64,000 nucleotides of DNA from Bradyrhizobium sp. CB1650 (GCF_029761915.1 NZ_CP121695.1:4121501-4185500), one strand, 5' to 3'; positions 45,014-54,531 are shown, numbered from the stretch's first letter. Notes: generated by a model not told the origin, from the letters alone. Numbers and translations are program-made.

Positions 45014-45892
45014 ATGGGACTACTCGACGGCAAGGTTGCGCTGATCACCGGCGCGGGCGGAGGGCTCGGTGAGGCCTATGCAAAACTGTTCGCGCGGGAA
45101 GGGGCGGCGGTCGTGGTCAACGATCTCGGTGGGCCCCGCGACGGCTCCGGCGCCGACAAGTCGATGGCCCAACAGGTGGTCGACGCGATCAAGGCCGAGG
45201 GCGGCAAGGCGGTCGCCAACGGCGCCGACATCTCCACCATGGAGGGCGGCCAGTCGGTGTTCGACGATGCCATCAAGCATTTCGGCCGCGCCGACATCCT
45301 CGTCAACAATGCCGGCATCCTGCGCGACCAGACCTTTGCCAAGGCCTCCGAGGCCGACTGGGACAAGGTCATCAAGGTGCATCTCAAGGGCACCTTTTGT
45401 TGCACCATGCCGGTGTTTCGCTGGATGCGGGAAAACGGCGGAGGCGTCATCGTCAACACTTCCTCGACCTCCGGCCTGATCGGCAATTTCGGACAGACCA
45501 ACTACGGCGCGGCCAAGGGCGGCATCTGGGGCCTGTCCAATGTGCTGGCGATCGAGGGCCGGAAATACAACATCCGGATCTGGACGCTGGCCCCCGGCGC
45601 ATTGACCCGCATGACCGCAGACCTGCCCCGCTATAAGGAGAACCCCGGTGCGGCGCTGGGGCCGGACGGCATCGCGCCGGCCGTGCTATACATGGTCAGC
45701 GATTTGTCGGGCGACCAGTCTGGCAAGGTGCTGGGCGTGTCCGGGCCCCGCGGCGTACGCGAAATGCGGATGATGGAGATGGAAGGCTGGAAACCGCCGC
45801 ACACGGGCTGGAAGGCCCAGGACATCGTCGATCACGCCAAGGAGATCTTCTTCTCCGAGGAGCAGATCAAGATGGGCGCGCGGCGGTTTTAG
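45014..45892 (+). CDS. SDR dehydrogenase of the HSD17B4/(3R)-hydroxyacyl-CoA type
   Basis: 292 residues. Cofactor motif TGAGGGLG at 12-19, the insertion NDLGGPRDGSGADKS at 36-50 typical of the multifunctional enzyme-2 dehydrogenase domain, NNAG at 98-101, Ser150-152, Tyr164 and Lys168. The extended C-terminus (residues 240-292) also fits that subgroup. Likely oxidises (3R)-hydroxyacyl-CoA produced by the adjacent MaoC enzyme; the thiolase would finish the cycle. The ATG has AGGGAGAAGCCACC upstream. Confidence 0.92.
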   Translation: MGLLDGKVALITGAGGGLGEAYAKLFAREGAAVVVNDLGGPRDGSGADKSMAQQVVDAIKAEGGKAVANGADISTMEGGQSVFDDAIKHFGRADILVNNAGILRDQTFAKASEADWDKVIKVHLKGTFCCTMPVFRWMRENGGGVIVNTSSTSGLIGNFGQTNYGAAKGGIWGLSNVLAIEGRKYNIRIWTLAPGALTRMTADLPRYKENPGAALGPDGIAPAVLYMVSDLSGDQSGKVLGVSGPRGVREMRMMEMEGWKPPHTGWKAQDIVDHAKEIFFSEEQIKMGARRF

Positions 45893-45900
45893 CTGATTTG

Positions 45901-45978
45901 TCGTTCCGGGGCGCGCGTAGCGCGAACCCGGAACCTCGAGATTCCGGGTTCGATGCCGCGCATCGCCCCGGAATGACG
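45901..45978 (+). repeat. Dispersed palindromic repeat, class B copy 3
   Basis: TCGTTCCGGGGCGCGCGTAGCGCGAACCCGG pairs with CCGGGTTCGATGCCGCGCATCGCCCCGGAATGACG around a CCTCGAG centre. It lies between the SDR and the aldolase genes; the element ends 21 bases before the aldolase ATG. Confidence 0.85.
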
Positions 45979-45998
45979 CACAAGAGGATAGAGCACTT

Positions 45999-46952
45999 AT
46001 GAAACTCACCGCCGACGCCAAGGGCACCTTCGCAATCGCGCCGACGCCGTTCCATGATGACGGCCGGATCGACGAGCGCTCGATCGACCGCCTGACCGAT
46101 TTCTACGAGGAGGTCGGCTGCGACGGCGTCACGGTGCTCGGCATCCTCGGTGAGGCGCCGAAGCTCGATGCGACCGAGGCCGAGCAGGTGGCGGTGCGCT
46201 TCGTCAAGCGCGCCAAGAAGATGCAGGTGATCGTCGGCGTCTCGGCGCCTGGCTTCGCCACGATGCGCTCGCTGGCGCGGGCCTCGATGGACGCGGGCGC
46301 GGCCGGCGTGATGATCGCGCCGCCGCCGTCCCTGCGTACTGACGACCAGATCACCGGCTATTTCAAGCAGGCCGCCGACGCCATCGGTCCCGACGTGCCC
46401 TGGGTGCTGCAGGACTATCCGCTGACGCTCTCGGTCGTGTTCACACCGGCCGTGATCCGCAAGATCGTCACCGACAATCCGAATTGCGTGATGCTCAAGC
46501 ACGAGGACTGGCCGGGGCTGGAAAAGATCTCGACCCTTCGCAACTTCCAGAAGGACGGTTCGCTGCGGCCGCTGTCGATCCTCTGCGGCAATGGCGGCCT
46601 GTTCCTCGATTTCGAAATGGAGCGCGGCGCCGACGGTGCCATGACCGGCTACGCCTTCCCCGAGCTTCTGATCGACGTCGTGCGCCTCTCGAAGGAGGGC
46701 AAGCGCGACGCCGCGCACGATCTGTTCGACGCCCACCTGCCGCTGATCCGCTACGAACAGCAGCCCGGCGCAGGCCTCGCCGTGCGCAAATACGTGCTGC
46801 AGAAGCGCGGCATCATCGCCTCCAGCGCGCAGCGCAAGCCCGGCGCGACCATCACGCCGGCGGCGAAGGCCGAGGTCGACTATCTGCTGTCGCGCGTGGC
46901 GCGCGTCGACAAGCGCGCCAATCTGCAGCCGCAATCGAGCGCCGCGGGTTGA
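45999..46952 (+). CDS. Dihydrodipicolinate synthase-family aldolase
   Basis: 317 residues, a TIM-barrel Schiff-base aldolase of the DapA/NAL superfamily. Lys167 in CVMLKHEDWPG is the expected Schiff-base lysine and Tyr140 in VLQDYP the general acid. The GIL-GE motif (GILGEAPKL, about 48-56) replaces GTTGE of DapA, so lysine biosynthesis is unlikely. The reaction is a pyruvate-type aldol or dehydratase step on an unidentified acid. A Nudix gene starts 2 bases after its stop. Confidence 0.9.
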   Translation: MKLTADAKGTFAIAPTPFHDDGRIDERSIDRLTDFYEEVGCDGVTVLGILGEAPKLDATEAEQVAVRFVKRAKKMQVIVGVSAPGFATMRSLARASMDAGAAGVMIAPPPSLRTDDQITGYFKQAADAIGPDVPWVLQDYPLTLSVVFTPAVIRKIVTDNPNCVMLKHEDWPGLEKISTLRNFQKDGSLRPLSILCGNGGLFLDFEMERGADGAMTGYAFPELLIDVVRLSKEGKRDAAHDLFDAHLPLIRYEQQPGAGLAVRKYVLQKRGIIASSAQRKPGATITPAAKAEVDYLLSRVARVDKRANLQPQSSAAG

Positions 46953-46954
46953 GT

Positions 46955-47752
46955 ATGGCCGAGATCGCCGCAACGCGCCCTGCGTCCACGATTCTCCTGC
47001 TGCGCGACGGCGCGGGAGGGGACATCGAGGTCTTCATGATGGTCCGTCATCATCAGATCGAGTTCAATTCGGGCGCGCTGGTGTTTCCCGGCGGCAGCGT
47101 CGACGCCGGCGACAAGGAGATCGTCGCCCGCTCCGACCTGTATTCGGGCGGCGAGAGCCTGAGCGAAGCCGAGCGCGGCTTCCGCATCGCTGCGATCCGC
47201 GAAACCTTCGAGGAGAGCGGCATCCTGCTGGCGCGGCCGAAGGGCTCCGCTGTACCGATCGATGCAAAGCGAGCCGGCAAGATCGCGGACGCGCATCGCG
47301 TCGCGCTCAACGAGCACAAGATCAGTTTCTTGAGCATCCTCGCCGACAACGGCCTCCAGCTCGCGCTCGATACGCTCGTGCCCTATGCGCACTGGATCAC
47401 GCCGGAGGGCATGCCCAAGCGCTTCGACACCTGGTTCTTCCTCGCGGCAGCACCGCCCGATCAACTCGGCGCGCATGACGGGCGCGAGTCGACGGACTCG
47501 ATCTGGGTGTCGCCGCGCGAGGCGGTGGAGGGCGGGCAGAGCGGCCGCTTCAAGCTGCCGTTCCCGACCACGCGTAACCTGATCCGGCTGGCGCAGCAGG
47601 CAGGCGTCGGCGCAGCGCTCGATCACGCCCGCGGCATGTCCATCGTCACGGTGATGCCGATCATGACCAAGACCGAAAGCGGCCGCCAGCTCCGCATTCC
47701 CCGCGAGGCCGGCTATGATGGCGAGGTGTTCGAGGTCGGCGCCGTCGGCTGA
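46955..47752 (+). CDS. Nudix hydrolase (NUDT19/CoA-type)
   Basis: 265 residues. Nudix box around VFPGGSVDAGDKE ... AIRETFEESGILL (about 37-82), with the long insertion between the two halves found in NUDT7/NUDT19-type enzymes that hydrolyse CoA and acyl-CoA. C-terminal extension to VGAVG. The ATG at 46955 follows the aldolase stop by 2 bases. A CoA-derivative hydrolase would fit its CoA-rich neighbours (inference). Confidence 0.85.
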   Translation: MAEIAATRPASTILLLRDGAGGDIEVFMMVRHHQIEFNSGALVFPGGSVDAGDKEIVARSDLYSGGESLSEAERGFRIAAIRETFEESGILLARPKGSAVPIDAKRAGKIADAHRVALNEHKISFLSILADNGLQLALDTLVPYAHWITPEGMPKRFDTWFFLAAAPPDQLGAHDGRESTDSIWVSPREAVEGGQSGRFKLPFPTTRNLIRLAQQAGVGAALDHARGMSIVTVMPIMTKTESGRQLRIPREAGYDGEVFEVGAVG

Positions 47753-47833
47753 CACACTTCGATACGTAGCGAATTATCGGCGATCCTGACGCGGTAAGTT
47801 CCGTTGCCTCAAGGGCAGAACGGAACGCGCGAC

Positions 47834-48756
47834 ATGGATAGTCGGCAGGACACCAACATCACGGTCGAGCTGGCGCTGCTGCTCGCGCTGGCGACGCTCT
47901 GGGGCGGCTCCTACACTTTCATCAAGCTCGGCGTTGCCACCATCCCGCCGATCACGCTGATCGCGGCGCGCACCGCGATCGCCGGCCTGCTACTGCTTGC
48001 GGTGATGCGGGCGCGCGGCATCGAGATGCCGACGGACGCAGCGACCTGGCAGCGCTTCGCCTTCCAGGCCGTGCTCAACAGCGTGATCCCCTGGACGCTG
48101 ATCGCTTGGGGCGAGCGCCATGTCGATGCCGCGCTTGCCACTATCCTGAACTCGGCCGCGCCGATCTTCACCTTCCTGTTCACCGCCATCGTGACCCGGC
48201 ACGAGGCGACGACGCCCCGCAAGTCGGCGTGGTCGCCGGCATGGCCGGCATCTGCCTGATCGTCGGCGTCGATGCGTTCCGTGACCTCGGCCGCGGCCTC
48301 GTCGCGGAGGCGGCCATCGTCGCCGCCACCATTTGCTACGCCTGCGCTGCGATCTTCAGCCGCGGCTTCAAGGGCCTCGATCCGATGACGCCGGCCGCCG
48401 GCTCGCTGCTTGCGGGGGCAGCGGCCCTGATTCCGGCCTCGCTCGTGGTCGAGCAGCCCTGGACGCTGTCGCCCTCGCTGAGCTCGGTGCTGGCGCTGCT
48501 TGCGCTCGCCGTCTTCTCGACCGCGGCGGCGTTCGCGATCTACTTCCGCCTGATCCAGACCCTCGGCTCCGTCGGCACCACTGCGCAGGCCTATCTCCGC
48601 GTGCCGATCGGGGTCGCCATCAGCGTCGCCTTCCTCGGCGAAAGCCTGAGCCGGACCGCCTGGATCGGGCTTGCCTGCGTCGTCATCGGCGTCGCCGCCA
48701 TGACCATTCGGGCCGGGGGCCCGGCCAGCATCAAAAGTCCTGATCGGAAGGGTTAA
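47834..48756 (+). pseudogene. EamA/DMT-family transporter, broken by a frameshift
   Basis: The start part (47834-48259) encodes about five hydrophobic helices (LLLALATLWGGSYTFIKLG, ...) but ends early as RKSAWSPAWPASA. The second half continues in another frame from about 48222 (GVVAGMAGICLIVG ...) to 48756 with the remaining helices and the EamA ending. One base is missing near 48221-48224 (CGCAAG-TCGGCGTGG); adding one base gives a single about 307-residue protein. Either a real null mutation or a sequencing error. Family: drug/metabolite exporters, ten TM. Confidence 0.85.
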
Positions 48757-48863
48757 CCGCTGGCGGCCCGCGATGTTAACGATATTCCGCGGCCCAAGGC
48801 ATGTTCCCCCGGGGCCGCAATACGTCGTATATTGGGCCTCCCGTAGCCCGGTCCTCGACACCA

Positions 48864-51551
48864 ATGTCCGCCGAATCGACGCCGAATCCCGAGAAGAAGC
48901 GAATATTCTCGCTCTCCATCGGCCAGCTCACGTTCGGCAGCTTCCTCTTGGTGCTGGCGGTGATCATCGTCACCTCGACCGCGAGCGTGATTGCGATCCG
49001 GCATATCGATTCCACCTTCGCCGAGTTGCAGCGGCTCCAGAGCGTCGGCGATCTCGCCGAGGACATCGACCGGCGCATGAACGAGTTGCGGCTTGCCGCG
49101 CGCGACTTCGTCACCGATCCCGGCGCCGGCATCCAGTTCAAGCAGGTCGGCGAGGCGGCCGCGACGCTGAGCGACATCCTGAAGAAGACCCGCATCGAGC
49201 TCGCGCCCGAGCAGCAGGACATGATCGACGGGGTCACCGAGCGGCTCGCGACCTACCGCAGCGGGTTGGAGCGGATCTCGACGCTGATCGACCGCCGCGC
49301 CCAATTGCTTGCCGGCCTGCCGCCGCTGCGCGACAGGTTCGATGCCGCCGTCGCCGGAACCGCCGATCGCGAGCTGGCGTCGCGCCTGTCGGAGGCGCAG
49401 AGCCGGATCGCGCTGGGATTGCTGGCCCGCAATCCGTCGGCGGCCGAGCAGGCGGCGCAGAGCATGCGCTCGATGGACATCACTGACGCCAAGCTGAAAT
49501 CGGGAGTGAACGATTACGCCGAGGCCATCATCGCCGTGGCCGTCCGGGAGCGGCAGATCGCCGATATCGACCGCGAGGTGCTGGGAACCGAGGGCCGGCT
49601 GATCGGGCGTGTCACCGAATTGCTGCGCGAGGTCAGCGCACGGCGCGGCCACGTGCTGTCGCGCGACTTCGCCCGCACGCTGACGGAGGCGAGGTGGCAG
49701 AGCATCGTGCTCGGCACGATCGGCGTGCTGATCGGCATCGTCGCGGCCGCCTTCGTCGTGCGGCGGACGGTCCGTCCGCTCGCCCAGATCGCGAGGTCGA
49801 TCCGCGCGCTCGCCGGCGGCGAGAAGAGGACATCGATCCCGTCCGCCGACCTCGACAACGAGATCGGCGACATCGCCCGCGCGGCCGAGGTGTTCCGCCG
49901 TGCGCTGGAGGAGGCCGACACCGCGCGCGAAGCGGCGGTGCGCGCGCTGACCGAGCAGCGCCTCGCCGAGGAAAGCTATCGCAAGCTGTTCGAGGGATCG
50001 GTCGACGGCATCTATGTCACGACGCCGGCGGGCGATCTCCTCAACGCCAATCCCGCGCTGGCGCGGATGATGGGCTACGACAATCCGCAGCACCTCATCG
50101 ACAGCATCAGCGACATCGCCCACACCATCTACGTCCATCCCGAGGCACGCGCCGAATACCAGCGGCTGATGGAGCGCGACGGCATGGTGCGCGAGTTCGA
50201 GTACCAGGTGCGCCAGCGCAGCGGCGACATTTTGTGGCTCTCCGACAGCGCGACCGGCGTGCGGGACGAGCAGGGCAGGATCGTTCGCTATGAGGGCACG
50301 CTGCGCGACATCACCGACCAGAAGCGCGCCGAAGACGCCATCGCCGAGGGCCGCCGCCTGTTGCAGCAGGTCATCGACACCGTGCCCGCCGTGATCAACG
50401 TCAAGGACCGTGACCTGCGCTACGTGCTGATGAACCGCTACATGGCCGGCATCTTCGGCATCGAGCCGGGCGACGCGATCGGCCGTACGACGGCCGACCT
50501 GATGTCGCGCTACGGCGCGGCCAAGACCGACGAGAACGACAAGAGGGTGCTCAAGTTCCGCAAGGGACTCGGCTTCTACGAGGAGGAATACAAGGATTAC
50601 TCAGGCAACATGCGGCAATGGCTCGTCAACAAGCTGCCGCTGCTCGATACCGAGGGCGAGATCGAGCGGATCGTCACCGTGGCGCTCGACATCGGCGAGC
50701 GCAAGCGCGGCGAGCAGGAGATGCGCAAGGCGAAGGAAGCCGCCGAGACTGCGCTGCGCAATCTGCGCGAGACCCAGGCCTCGCTGATCGAGGCGGAGAA
50801 GCTCGCTGCGCTCGGGCGGCTGGTCGCCGGTGTTGCGCACGAGGTCAATAACCCTGTCGGCATCAGCCTCACGGTCGCCTCCGCGCTCGAGCGCAAGACC
50901 GCGATGTTCAGCGCCGAAGTCGAGCGCGGCGAACTGCGCCGCTCGACGCTCAACGATTATCTCAACACCAGCCGCGACGCGTCTTCGCAGCTCGTGGCCA
51001 ATCTCAACCGCGCCGCCGAGTTGATCCAGTCGTTCAAGCAGGTTGCGGCCGACCGCAACTATTCGGACCAGCGCACCTTCGACCTGGCCGACCTCACCGA
51101 GCAGGTGGTGCTGAGTCTGCGACCAGGCTTGCGCAAACACAATCTGACGCTCAATGTCGACTGCCAGCCCAACCTGACCATGAACAGCTATCCCGGTCCG
51201 TACGGCCAGGTGCTGACCAATCTGTTCCTCAATGCAGTGGCGCACGCCTTCCCCGACGGACGCCCGGGGATCATCGACATCCAGGCGCGCGAGTCCGGCA
51301 AGGACAATGTCGAGATCCTCTTCTCGGACAACGGCTGCGGCATGAGCCTCGACGTACGTCGCCGCGCGTTCGATCCGTTCTTCACGACACGGCGCGACCA
51401 GGGCGGCACGGGTCTCGGGCTGCACATCGTCTACAGCATCGTCACCAACCGGCTCGGCGGGCGTCTCGATCTCGATTCCGAGCCGGGTGGCGGGACGCGG
51501 GTCCAGATGATCTTACCGCGCACGGCGCCGCTCGAGCAGGCGGCGGAGTAG
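48864..51551 (+). CDS. Membrane sensor histidine kinase with CHASE3-like sensor, HAMP and two PAS domains
   Basis: 895 residues. TM1 about 19-46, a helical periplasmic sensor (about 47-279), TM2 about 280-300, HAMP about 300-355, PAS/PAC 1 about 370-490, PAS/PAC 2 about 500-620, then a HisKA-like part with His659 in VAHEVNNPVG. HATPase_c motifs follow: N box (LTNLFLNAVAHAF), FSDNGCGMS and GGTGLGLHIVYS. No response regulator is adjacent. The start ATG at 48864 has no clear ribosome-binding site. Its stop abuts the next gene's stop on the other strand. Confidence 0.92.
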   Translation: MSAESTPNPEKKRIFSLSIGQLTFGSFLLVLAVIIVTSTASVIAIRHIDSTFAELQRLQSVGDLAEDIDRRMNELRLAARDFVTDPGAGIQFKQVGEAAATLSDILKKTRIELAPEQQDMIDGVTERLATYRSGLERISTLIDRRAQLLAGLPPLRDRFDAAVAGTADRELASRLSEAQSRIALGLLARNPSAAEQAAQSMRSMDITDAKLKSGVNDYAEAIIAVAVRERQIADIDREVLGTEGRLIGRVTELLREVSARRGHVLSRDFARTLTEARWQSIVLGTIGVLIGIVAAAFVVRRTVRPLAQIARSIRALAGGEKRTSIPSADLDNEIGDIARAAEVFRRALEEADTAREAAVRALTEQRLAEESYRKLFEGSVDGIYVTTPAGDLLNANPALARMMGYDNPQHLIDSISDIAHTIYVHPEARAEYQRLMERDGMVREFEYQVRQRSGDILWLSDSATGVRDEQGRIVRYEGTLRDITDQKRAEDAIAEGRRLLQQVIDTVPAVINVKDRDLRYVLMNRYMAGIFGIEPGDAIGRTTADLMSRYGAAKTDENDKRVLKFRKGLGFYEEEYKDYSGNMRQWLVNKLPLLDTEGEIERIVTVALDIGERKRGEQEMRKAKEAAETALRNLRETQASLIEAEKLAALGRLVAGVAHEVNNPVGISLTVASALERKTAMFSAEVERGELRRSTLNDYLNTSRDASSQLVANLNRAAELIQSFKQVAADRNYSDQRTFDLADLTEQVVLSLRPGLRKHNLTLNVDCQPNLTMNSYPGPYGQVLTNLFLNAVAHAFPDGRPGIIDIQARESGKDNVEILFSDNGCGMSLDVRRRAFDPFFTTRRDQGGTGLGLHIVYSIVTNRLGGRLDLDSEPGGGTRVQMILPRTAPLEQAAE

Positions 51552-51902
51552 CTAGTCGACGTCCGCGAGCTTGCGCAGCGTGGCGCCAAAGATCTGACTG
51601 GCCTTGCCGACGAGCGCCGTTCCCGTCATCTCCGCGCGTGTGTCCGTGAAAGTCCCGCTGACGCCGATGCCGACCGGCGCCGGGCCGCCGAACAGCGGAT
51701 TGTCGTCGCCGCGCGGCGAGGTGTGCCGCTGCACCAGCACCTCGCCCTTGAAGGTGTTGCCCCTCGCCGTGTAGCTGCCGGTATAATAAAGGTAGGCATC
51801 GCCGCCGACGATCTTGCCGTCGCGGAAAAGAATCACACCGCTGCCCTTGCCGACTCGACCATCGAGCAGCGTCACATGAATCGAATAGAGGCCGTTCTTC
51901 AT
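51552..51902 (-). CDS. GrlR-like regulatory protein
   Basis: 116 residues beginning MKNGLYSIHVTLLDGRVGKGSGVILFRDGKIVGGDAYLYYTGSY; the MK(N/D)GLYSI and GGDAYLYY pattern matches the GrlR domain (PF16518), first known as a negative regulator of type III secretion in enteropathogens. In rhizobia the family appears without an obvious T3SS link. No DNA-binding motif is seen. The gene converges on the histidine kinase with no base between the stops. Confidence 0.7.
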   Translation of the reverse strand: MKNGLYSIHVTLLDGRVGKGSGVILFRDGKIVGGDAYLYYTGSYTARGNTFKGEVLVQRHTSPRGDDNPLFGGPAPVGIGVSGTFTDTRAEMTGTALVGKASQIFGATLRKLADVD

Positions 51903-52263
51903 AACGTCCCGCGGCCGATCGCTTTCGCCCTTGGCGTACCGGTCCAGCTTTTATGCCAAGGCAGGTTCGCCCGCGCAACGCGGCAGTTTGGCGGCCGACG
52001 GCGCTGGTCGATCGCACGAGCCGTAGTTGTCCCGGCTTGTTTGTGACGCGGATATGACAGTCTCATACTGACGCGGGACCAGTCGTGCGAATCAGAGTTG
52101 GCCCGCGAAATGCATAACCATCATTGCACTGGCCGCGGGGTGCTGGAGCAAGACGAACGTGACCCACTGGATCGATTCCGGCGGCCATGAGCCGCGCTTG
52201 TACGGTACGCGTCCCACGAATTGCGAAGCAGGACAGGTTGGCAGCGCGACACGCTGGAGAAGC
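51903..52263. other. Gene-free intergenic region
   Basis: About 361 bases between the divergent GrlR-like gene and the next secreted-protein gene. The possible N-terminal extension 52159-52263 in the + frame is not favoured. No repeat class, RNA gene or clear promoter recognised. Confidence 0.35.
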
Positions 52264-52650
52264 GTGCGCAGACTCGGCTGCGCGTTCCTGCTGGTTGCGC
52301 TCGCTGCCCCCTTGGGGTACGCGCGCGATCGCGGCCAATTCGTCAACACCAATGCCGAATTGAAGGCCTGGTTCGACGGTTTGCGTAGCGGCAAGGGGCC
52401 ATGCTGCTCCGATGCCGACGGTTCGGCGATCTCGGACTCCGACTGGGAGAGCAAGGACGGGCACTATCGTGTCCGCGTCCCGCGCTACGGCTATGTGACC
52501 GGCGCCCAACCGCAGGAGCTCGTCTGGGTCGACGTACCCGAGGAAGCCGTAATCTCGGAGCCCAACCGGGTTGGGCGTACGATGGTATGGCCGATCTACG
52601 GCTATACCGGCGTCACCATCCGCTGCTTCATGCCGGGAAGCATGACCTAG
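52264..52650 (+). CDS. Secreted hypothetical protein
   Basis: 128 residues when started at GTG 52264 (GGAG 5 bases upstream): signal peptide RRLGCAFLLVALAAPLGYA, then a mature domain with LKAWFDGLRSGKGPCCSDADGSAI, DSDWESKDGHYRVRVP and VDVPEEAVISEPNRVG, ending near a Cys (IRCFMPGS). The GPCCSDADG block is a recurrent element of short Bradyrhizobium secreted proteins. A longer start at GTG 52159 is possible but lacks a signal sequence. Function unknown. Confidence 0.75.
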   Translation: MRRLGCAFLLVALAAPLGYARDRGQFVNTNAELKAWFDGLRSGKGPCCSDADGSAISDSDWESKDGHYRVRVPRYGYVTGAQPQELVWVDVPEEAVISEPNRVGRTMVWPIYGYTGVTIRCFMPGSMT

Positions 52651-52693
52651 CCTCGACGACAGCTCTCGCGTCCGATGCGGCCGCACAGCGTCG

Positions 52694-53077
52694 TCAGGTA
52701 TACTTCTTGTCGCGCTCGAGCAGCTCGATGGAAATGCCTTCCGGGCCGCGGATGAAGCAGATCCGGACTCCGGGCCGAATGGTCGTAGGCTCGCGCGTGA
52801 ACTCAACGCCCTTGGCCTTGATCTCGGCGGCCACGACGTCGATGTCCTTCACACTGAGGCCGAAGTGGTCGAGGCCCTGATGGGGATGCGGGGGCGGCGG
52901 GCTGACGGCACCTTCACCCTCCAGCGGCGCAATGAAGATCTTGGCGCCGCCGAGGTTCACGTCGATCCGTCCCGGAGCGCGGACGATCTTTCCACCGAGG
53001 ACATCCCGCAGCCAGGCCGCCGTGGCCTCTGGATCGGGGCTGCGCAAATGGACGTGATCCCAAGTGACGACTGGCAT
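52694..53077 (-). CDS. VOC-family (glyoxalase/bleomycin-resistance-like) protein
   Basis: 127 residues, one VOC fold with DHVHLRSPDPEATAAWLRDVLGGKI, then DHFGLSVKDIDVVAAEIKAKGVEF and a final IRGPEGISIELLER. The two His-x-x... positions and Glu of GISIELLE would coordinate metal. Substrate unknown. ATG at 53077. Confidence 0.88.
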   Translation of the reverse strand: MPVVTWDHVHLRSPDPEATAAWLRDVLGGKIVRAPGRIDVNLGGAKIFIAPLEGEGAVSPPPPHPHQGLDHFGLSVKDIDVVAAEIKAKGVEFTREPTTIRPGVRICFIRGPEGISIELLERDKKYT

Positions 53078-53298
53078 TTCATTTTCTCCCGATCGGGTCT
53101 TGCGAGATTGCGGTGCATGTTAGCGATCCCGGCGGATGACCACCACCGTGCTCCCCGGAATCGCTTGAGCGCGGGAACCATAGTTCGTCTCCTGTATTAA
53201 GGTAAGGAGTGACCGAATCCATCATCGAAAGGCCCTATCGGCCTGGGACGGATGCGTGATGCACAGAACGCGCTTCGGCCGCCATCGGTGACGCACCC

Positions 53299-53886
53299 AT
53301 GAACGCAGGGTTTGACCGGATCGGGTTGCGACGTTTCGCTGGGACTGGCGACCGTCTGGCGCGGGCGGCGACGATCGTAAGCGTTTCGTTTGGCCGAAGC
53401 CTGCTCTGGTTGCTGGCAGCACTTGTCGTCGGATGCGGCGTTTGGATGTTGATGCCTGCCAAAGGCAACAGCGCTCAAGGCGAGGCGGGAAAATCCGGGT
53501 TGGCGGCCGTCGATCCCGCTCCGGCCACAACCCCCTCAGCCAACCAGGACGCCACGCACGCGACGGCTTCTGGCGCTCAAGCGCCGGCGTCAGTGGAGCT
53601 CGATCGCCTTCGGATATCGTCGCAGACCTGGCGACGCGGCGGGCTCGGCTCAAAGGCGCTGGTGACCTTCACTCTGCGAAACGACAACGATTATGCCGTG
53701 AGGGATCTTAAGATCGTGTGCGCCTTCACCCGGCGCGACGGCAGCCATCTGACCGATCGCAGCCGCCTGCTTCTCGAAACCGTGAGCATGAACAGCCGCA
53801 AGACCTTCGTGCGCATTCCGGTCGGCGTCATTAACGTCAATGCCGATCAAACCAAGTGCTCGGTGGTCGCGGCGCGGCGCGCGTAA
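53299..53886 (+). CDS. Single-pass membrane hypothetical protein
   Basis: 195 residues. Basic cytoplasmic start, one transmembrane segment at about 31-52 (FGRSLLWLLAALVVGCGVWML), a low-complexity Ala/Pro/Thr linker, and a beta-rich domain (about 100-190) with KALVTFTLRNDNDYAVRDLKIVCAFTRRDGSHLTDRS. The FTLRNDNDYAVRDLKIVC stretch resembles FxLYD-type extracellular beta domains. Function unknown. The ATG start at 53299 is not strongly supported by a Shine-Dalgarno. Confidence 0.7.
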   Translation: MNAGFDRIGLRRFAGTGDRLARAATIVSVSFGRSLLWLLAALVVGCGVWMLMPAKGNSAQGEAGKSGLAAVDPAPATTPSANQDATHATASGAQAPASVELDRLRISSQTWRRGGLGSKALVTFTLRNDNDYAVRDLKIVCAFTRRDGSHLTDRSRLLLETVSMNSRKTFVRIPVGVINVNADQTKCSVVAARRA

Positions 53887-54042
53887 ACGGCCGCAGGTAC
53901 CGATAGCGGAAAAGTTACCGTCAATTCCGCGCCGCCAAAAAAACTTGGCGTTGTCCGTTGAACCCGACGGCCCCACTTAGGAACCAACCAAAGGAGCGCC
54001 GGTTGGGGCGGAGTGCTTGCGCCTAAACGCGCGCGCGGAGCG

Positions 54043-54531
54043 ATGCCAATGCCCATGTTACGTTATTTCATGTTCGTCGGTGGAGCGTTGCTCGCACTGC
54101 TGATGGTGGCGAATTTGGTTTGGCCGGCGCCGCCTGCGACGTCGGGCATCGCGAGCGCGAGCAACGATCCGCCGCTGATCCGTATCCGGTCGGACCGACA
54201 CCTGCCGGAACGCGTCGTTCTCGATACCGGCAAGCCGACGATTGCTGCGCCCGCCGTGCAAACGGCCTCGGTTGCCGCGCCGCAGCCTGCGCAGGCGAAT
54301 GGGTCTCCTGTCCTGAACGAGATGTCGGCGAAGGCGCGGGTGCGCGAGACTTTTGCCCAATTCATCCCGCCCGGATCGAAGGCCGAGGCAGCATCGGTCA
54401 AGAAGACCGAGGCCAAGGCGACCGCCCAGTCTAGGCGCAAGATCGCCAGGGCGCGGCCGGTGCAGCCGCAGGGCAGGCCGATGCTGGTGGCGCAGCAGCC
54501 GCATTTCGGCTTCTTCAACATGACCTGGTGA
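54043..54531 (+). CDS. Small membrane-anchored hypothetical protein
   Basis: 162 residues from ATG 54043 (GCGGAG precedes; a GTG at 54013 would add ten residues). One N-terminal transmembrane segment (MLRYFMFVGGALLALLMVANLVW), then a low-complexity Ala/Pro/Lys-rich periplasmic part ending in QPHFGFFNMTW. Typical of Bradyrhizobium, function unknown. Confidence 0.7.
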   Translation: MPMPMLRYFMFVGGALLALLMVANLVWPAPPATSGIASASNDPPLIRIRSDRHLPERVVLDTGKPTIAAPAVQTASVAAPQPAQANGSPVLNEMSAKARVRETFAQFIPPGSKAEAASVKKTEAKATAQSRRKIARARPVQPQGRPMLVAQQPHFGFFNMTW

